Translations under genes and position numbers: made by a program
Assembly (NCBI RefSeq): GCF_001668615.1
Contig: NZ_LZMC01000089.1
Coordinates: 1 to 64,000, forward strand
Source of the DNA: Mycobacterium sp. 1274761.0
GTDB taxonomy: Bacteria > Actinomycetota > Actinomycetes > Mycobacteriales > Mycobacteriaceae
DNA length: 64,000 nt
Direction: 5' to 3'
In this document: positions 61,043 to 64,000 of the stretch, piece by piece
Numbering within the stretch: position 1 is the stretch's first letter
How the letters are laid out: each line of letters opens with the position of its first letter
Notes under the pieces: model-generated
Database searches by the model: none
What the model saw: only the letters and a program-made list of their open reading frames with translations
Told to the model about the DNA's origin: nothing

Positions 61043-61699
61043 TCAGCTCACGCGACGGCGCGCGTATGCCTTGAGTTCCGACGAGAGCGCCTCGACGTCC
61101 AACAACTGCGGCAGCAGCGTCGGATCGGACATCCTGGCGCGGAACACGAGATCGATCGTCACGTCGTGATCGGGCCGGTAGTCGACGATGATCGCGTCAC
61201 CGGCGCGCACCGTGCCCGGCGAGATGACGCGAAAGTAGGCGCCGGGTTTCCCGGCGTCGGTAAACGTTTTGATCCAATTCCTCAGCTGCAAGAACGCCGA
61301 GAAGGTGCGACATGGGGTGCGCGGCGCGGACACCTCGAGGACGAGCCCGTCGTCGCCGACGCGCCAGCGTTCGCCGATGCGCGCGCCAGTGACGTCGATG
61401 CCGGTCGTGGTGAGGTTCTCGCCGAACATGCCGTTGATCAGCGGACGGTCCAGCCGGGTTTCCCACTCGTCCAGGTCTTCTCGCGCGTAGGCGTACACCG
61501 CTTGGTCGTCGCCGCCGTGCAGTTTGGGGTTGCCGATCGTGTCGCCGACCAGGCCGCTGCCCAGACCGCCGCGCATCGGTCCCGGCGGCCGCACCAGCAC
61601 GGGTTCCTGTGTCGCCAATTTGTCGATGCCCGTGGAGCGCGACGGCTTGTCGGGGTTCTCCCGGACTCGTGCGATGTTGACCGACAACACATGTGCCAC
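61043..61699 (-). CDS. MOSC-domain protein
   Basis: The protein has 218 residues from the GTG at 61699 (VAHVLSVNIA); an ATG at 61753 is possible. The MOSC core shows LINGMFGENLTTTGIDVTGARIGERWRVG, SAPRTPCRTFSAFL with the conserved Cys (molybdenum/sulfur handling), and GAYFRVISPGTVRAGD. Members move sulfur or reduce N-hydroxyl groups with a molybdenum cofactor. It ends four bases from the convergent DUF4383 gene. Confidence 0.88.
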   Translation of the reverse strand: MAHVLSVNIARVRENPDKPSRSTGIDKLATQEPVLVRPPGPMRGGLGSGLVGDTIGNPKLHGGDDQAVYAYAREDLDEWETRLDRPLINGMFGENLTTTGIDVTGARIGERWRVGDDGLVLEVSAPRTPCRTFSAFLQLRNWIKTFTDAGKPGAYFRVISPGTVRAGDAIIVDYRPDHDVTIDLVFRARMSDPTLLPQLLDVEALSSELKAYARRRVS

Positions 61700-61811
61700 C
61701 GGCACAGCGTATGGGGCCCATCTGCGAGGCCGCAGTCCGGCCACCGCCGGCATTTGAATCTGCGGTGGCGGAAAGGTTGGTTCCTCCAGCGGTCACGGGC
61801 ATCGTCGGGCC

Positions 61812-62285
61812 ATGACGACCACTGCCGAACCCCGTGCCGCGCTCACCCCCACCCGCATCTCGCGCCTTGACGTGCCAGAGGTCGAGGACCTCCAGAACGG
61901 CGGGCTCACGGCGCGTGAACGCGAAGTGATCGCGACAGTCGTCTCGGGTGAAAACCGTTGCGCCCACTGCCATACCAACCACGCCAACAAGCTCGGCAAA
62001 GTCGCGGGGGATTGGTCGTTCGGCCAGCGGGTGGCCATCGATCACCACCAGGTCGCCGAACTGACCGAGCGCGAACACGCACTGGCCGATCTCGCCGTGG
62101 CCGTCAACAACGATCCGCAGTCCATTCGCGACGGTGATTTCGACCGGTTACGCCAACTCAGGCTCGATGACCACCTAATCCTGGAGGCGATCTCGATCGC
62201 GGCCTTCATCGGCGCGACCAACCGGATCGGCATCGCCCTGGCGGTGCCGCCCAATCCTGAATACACCGGCGTCCCGCAGTACTGA
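61812..62285 (+). CDS. AhpD/carboxymuconolactone-decarboxylase family protein
   Basis: The protein has 157 residues. The active-site pair is in ENRCAHCHTNHANKLGK (CxxC plus His), typical of AhpD-like peroxidase-related proteins. The conserved LTEREHALADLAV and the C-terminal IAAFIGATNRIG helix complete the fold. It probably handles peroxides or acts as a thiol-disulfide partner. It is divergent from the MOSC gene. Confidence 0.88.
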   Translation: MTTTAEPRAALTPTRISRLDVPEVEDLQNGGLTAREREVIATVVSGENRCAHCHTNHANKLGKVAGDWSFGQRVAIDHHQVAELTEREHALADLAVAVNNDPQSIRDGDFDRLRQLRLDDHLILEAISIAAFIGATNRIGIALAVPPNPEYTGVPQY

Positions 62286-62358
62286 GCGCGGCCCACCCGC
62301 GGCACAAACGGCGCTCCTCGCGTGTTGCGATGGAGACCGGTGACGCGAGGAGGCGCGA

Positions 62359-63240
62359 GTGAAGATCCGTTTCGGTGTCGGCCTTGGCCCGAGTCCGGGC
62401 CCCGATCGGCTGGTTGATGTCGTCGATCAGCTCGAGACAGCGGGCGTGGACTCGCTGTGGTTTTCCGAGCTGGTGTATTCGCCTCTGGTCGACCCGTTCG
62501 TAGGGATGGCGGTCGCGCTCGCGCGGACCACGCGGCTCAAGGTGGGCACCTCGGTGGCGGTACTACCGGGCCGACATCCTGTGCTGGTGGCCAAACAACT
62601 GGCGTCGCTGGCGGCTATCGCACCCAAACGGGTGCTGCCCGTCTTCGGTCTGCGCTCGGCGCTTCCGGTCGAGCGCGATCTGTTCATGGTGCCCGACGGT
62701 AAGCGCGCGGCCGTCTTCGACGAGTCACTGCGGTTGTTGAGCACGGTGTTGCGCGAGGACGACGTGACGTTCCGCGGTGAATACTTCACCGTCCGAGATG
62801 TCCGGGTGCTCCCGAAACCGGATCCGCCGCTTGATATCTGGATCGGCGGGGCCACCGCGGCGGCGTTCCACCGTATCGGTGCACTGGGCGACGGCTGGTT
62901 GGGCAGCTTCCTGACTCCGGCCGAGGCGGGCCGAGCACGCCAGGCGATCATCGCAGCAGCCGAGGATGCCGGCCGCGACATCGAACCGGACCACTACGGC
63001 ATCAATCTCGCCGTCGGCAACGGGGAGCTGCCTGCGCCGGTGCTCGCCGCGGTGCGCAAACGCCGCCCCGATCTAGATCCCGCCGAGCTGGTGGCTGCCG
63101 ATTGGCCAACCCTGCATCGACGGCTCGACGACTACATTGCGGCAGGGCTGACCAAGTTCGTCATCAGGCCGGCGGGAGAGATCGACAGCGCAAATTTCGT
63201 GGAAACGTTCGCGGCCGAACTGCTGCCGCGGCAGACCTAG
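62359..63240 (+). CDS. LLM-class F420-dependent oxidoreductase
   Basis: The protein has 293 residues and is a luciferase-like TIM barrel. FGVGLGPSPGPDRLVDVVDQLE, SLWFSELVYSPLVDP, KVGTSVAVLPGRHPVLVAKQLASL and PPLDIWIGGATAAAFHRIG are the family segments, close to the mycobacterial TIGR03854 group. The substrate is unknown. The start ATG follows the GAGGAGGCGCGA region. It precedes hrpA by 21 bases. Confidence 0.88.
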   Translation: MKIRFGVGLGPSPGPDRLVDVVDQLETAGVDSLWFSELVYSPLVDPFVGMAVALARTTRLKVGTSVAVLPGRHPVLVAKQLASLAAIAPKRVLPVFGLRSALPVERDLFMVPDGKRAAVFDESLRLLSTVLREDDVTFRGEYFTVRDVRVLPKPDPPLDIWIGGATAAAFHRIGALGDGWLGSFLTPAEAGRARQAIIAAAEDAGRDIEPDHYGINLAVGNGELPAPVLAAVRKRRPDLDPAELVAADWPTLHRRLDDYIAAGLTKFVIRPAGEIDSANFVETFAAELLPRQT

Positions 63241-63261
63241 GCCGTCGCTATCGTTGCCGGA

Positions 63262-64000
63262 GTGGCCGAACCATCCGTCGCGGAGTTGCGGAGCCGCCTC
63301 GACGGGCTGGCCATCCGCGACGCCGCTCGGCTGCGCAGACGTTTGAAGAACCTGCGCGGTGCGAGCCCCGACAAGCTAGGCCAGCTTTCCGAGCAGATCA
63401 CTCGCGCCGAGGCGCTGGTCGCCACCCGGCAGGCCGCGCTGCCCACGATCACGTATCCGGACCTGCCGGTCAGCTCGCGACGCGACGAGATCGCCGCGGC
63501 GATCCAGGCGCACCAGGTTGTCGTGGTGGCCGGCGAAACCGGGTCAGGCAAGACCACCCAGCTGCCCAAGATCTGTCTAGACCTCGGCCGCGGCATCCGC
63601 GGCACCATCGGCCACACCCAACCGCGGCGGCTCGCCGCCCGCACGGTCGCGCAGCGCATCGCCGACGAGCTGAGCACCCCGCTGGGCGATGTGATCGGCT
63701 ACTCGGTGCGGTTCACCGACCAGGTCAGCGACCGCACGCTGGTCAAGCTGATGACCGACGGCATCCTGCTCGCTGAGATCCAGCGCGACCGGCGGCTGCT
63801 GCGCTACGACACGCTCATCATCGACGAGGCGCACGAGCGCAGCCTCAACATCGACTTTCTTCTCGGTTACCTGCGCGAATTGTTGCCCCGCCGACCCGAT
63901 CTCAAGGTGATCGTCACCTCGGCGACGATCGAGCCGGAGCGTTTCGCCGCGCACTTCGGCGGTGCCGAAAGTGGATCCAGCGGCGGTGCGCCGATCGTCG
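63262..64000 (+). CDS. hrpA: ATP-dependent RNA helicase HrpA, N-terminal part (cut by window end)
   Basis: The first 246 codons are visible from the GTG at 63262. A DEAH-box helicase core begins at residue ~80. VVVVAGETGSGKTTQLPKIC is the Walker A region, HTQPRRLAARTVAQRIADEL is motif Ia, DEAH is in IIDEAHERSLNIDF, and VTSATIEPERF is motif III (SAT). HrpA-type helicases are long (about 1300 residues) and remodel mRNA or ribosomes. The rest lies beyond the window. Confidence 0.93.
   Translation, partial: MAEPSVAELRSRLDGLAIRDAARLRRRLKNLRGASPDKLGQLSEQITRAEALVATRQAALPTITYPDLPVSSRRDEIAAAIQAHQVVVVAGETGSGKTTQLPKICLDLGRGIRGTIGHTQPRRLAARTVAQRIADELSTPLGDVIGYSVRFTDQVSDRTLVKLMTDGILLAEIQRDRRLLRYDTLIIDEAHERSLNIDFLLGYLRELLPRRPDLKVIVTSATIEPERFAAHFGGAESGSSGGAPIV

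Overview
The window is GC-rich actinobacterial DNA and almost certainly comes from a Mycobacterium/Mycolicibacterium chromosome. The evidence is a mycocerosic-acid-synthase-type PKS, three fatty-acyl-AMP ligases, a cyclopropane/mycolate-type methyltransferase, a CYP125-like P450, KstR boxes, two F420 (LLM) oxidoreductases, the long isocitrate lyase (ICL2), Mez, a RipD-like protein and a mycothiol-type transferase. I do not name a species. No rRNA, tRNA or CRISPR was seen.

Region 1 (1-18.3 kb) looks like an accessory lipid or lipopeptide locus. It opens with the last part of an NRPS (A-PCP-thioesterase), followed by an MFS exporter, an AT-richer SAM methyltransferase and a 2117-residue reducing PKS (KS-AT-DH-ER-KR-ACP). 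Facing away from the PKS is a FAAL / CFA-type methyltransferase / FAAL cassette. A fatty-acid hydroxylase and a GntR regulator follow. The MFS gene and the 3' end of the PKS have been duplicated. In one copy the PKS end is a remnant and the MFS is intact. In the other the MFS is a remnant and the PKS is intact. The methyltransferase lies between the copies.

Region 2 (18.3-22.5 kb) holds a CYP125-like steroid P450, a secreted proline-rich protein and a nitronate-monooxygenase-family flavoprotein. KstR-type boxes stand before the P450 and the flavoprotein, and a FadR-like operator lies before the GntR gene. A very acidic protein with hexapeptide repeats and a small membrane protein follow.

Region 3 (22.5-48 kb) is mainly housekeeping and central metabolism. 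It includes a HAD phosphatase, a CsxA-like GH2 exo-glucosaminidase, LLM oxidoreductase, thioesterase, 2OG-Fe dioxygenase, a second P450, CinA, hydrolases, an ACT-domain protein, cell-wall enzymes (NlpC/P60, VanY, RipD), malic enzyme, a glutamine amidotransferase, ICL2, an acyl-CoA ligase and a third FAAL.

Region 4 (48-64 kb) is catabolic and regulatory. It has an acyl-CoA-dehydrogenase-like flavoprotein, a PLP decarboxylase, a Rieske oxygenase/TetR operon divergent from an N-acyl-D-amino-acid deacylase-like amidohydrolase, a quinone reductase, and a DUF899/mycothiol-transferase/DUF899 operon divergent from an ArsR/AHSA1/NYN operon. MOSC, AhpD-like and LLM proteins follow, then the start of the helicase HrpA. 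Convergent gene pairs throughout are packed within a few bases of each other.
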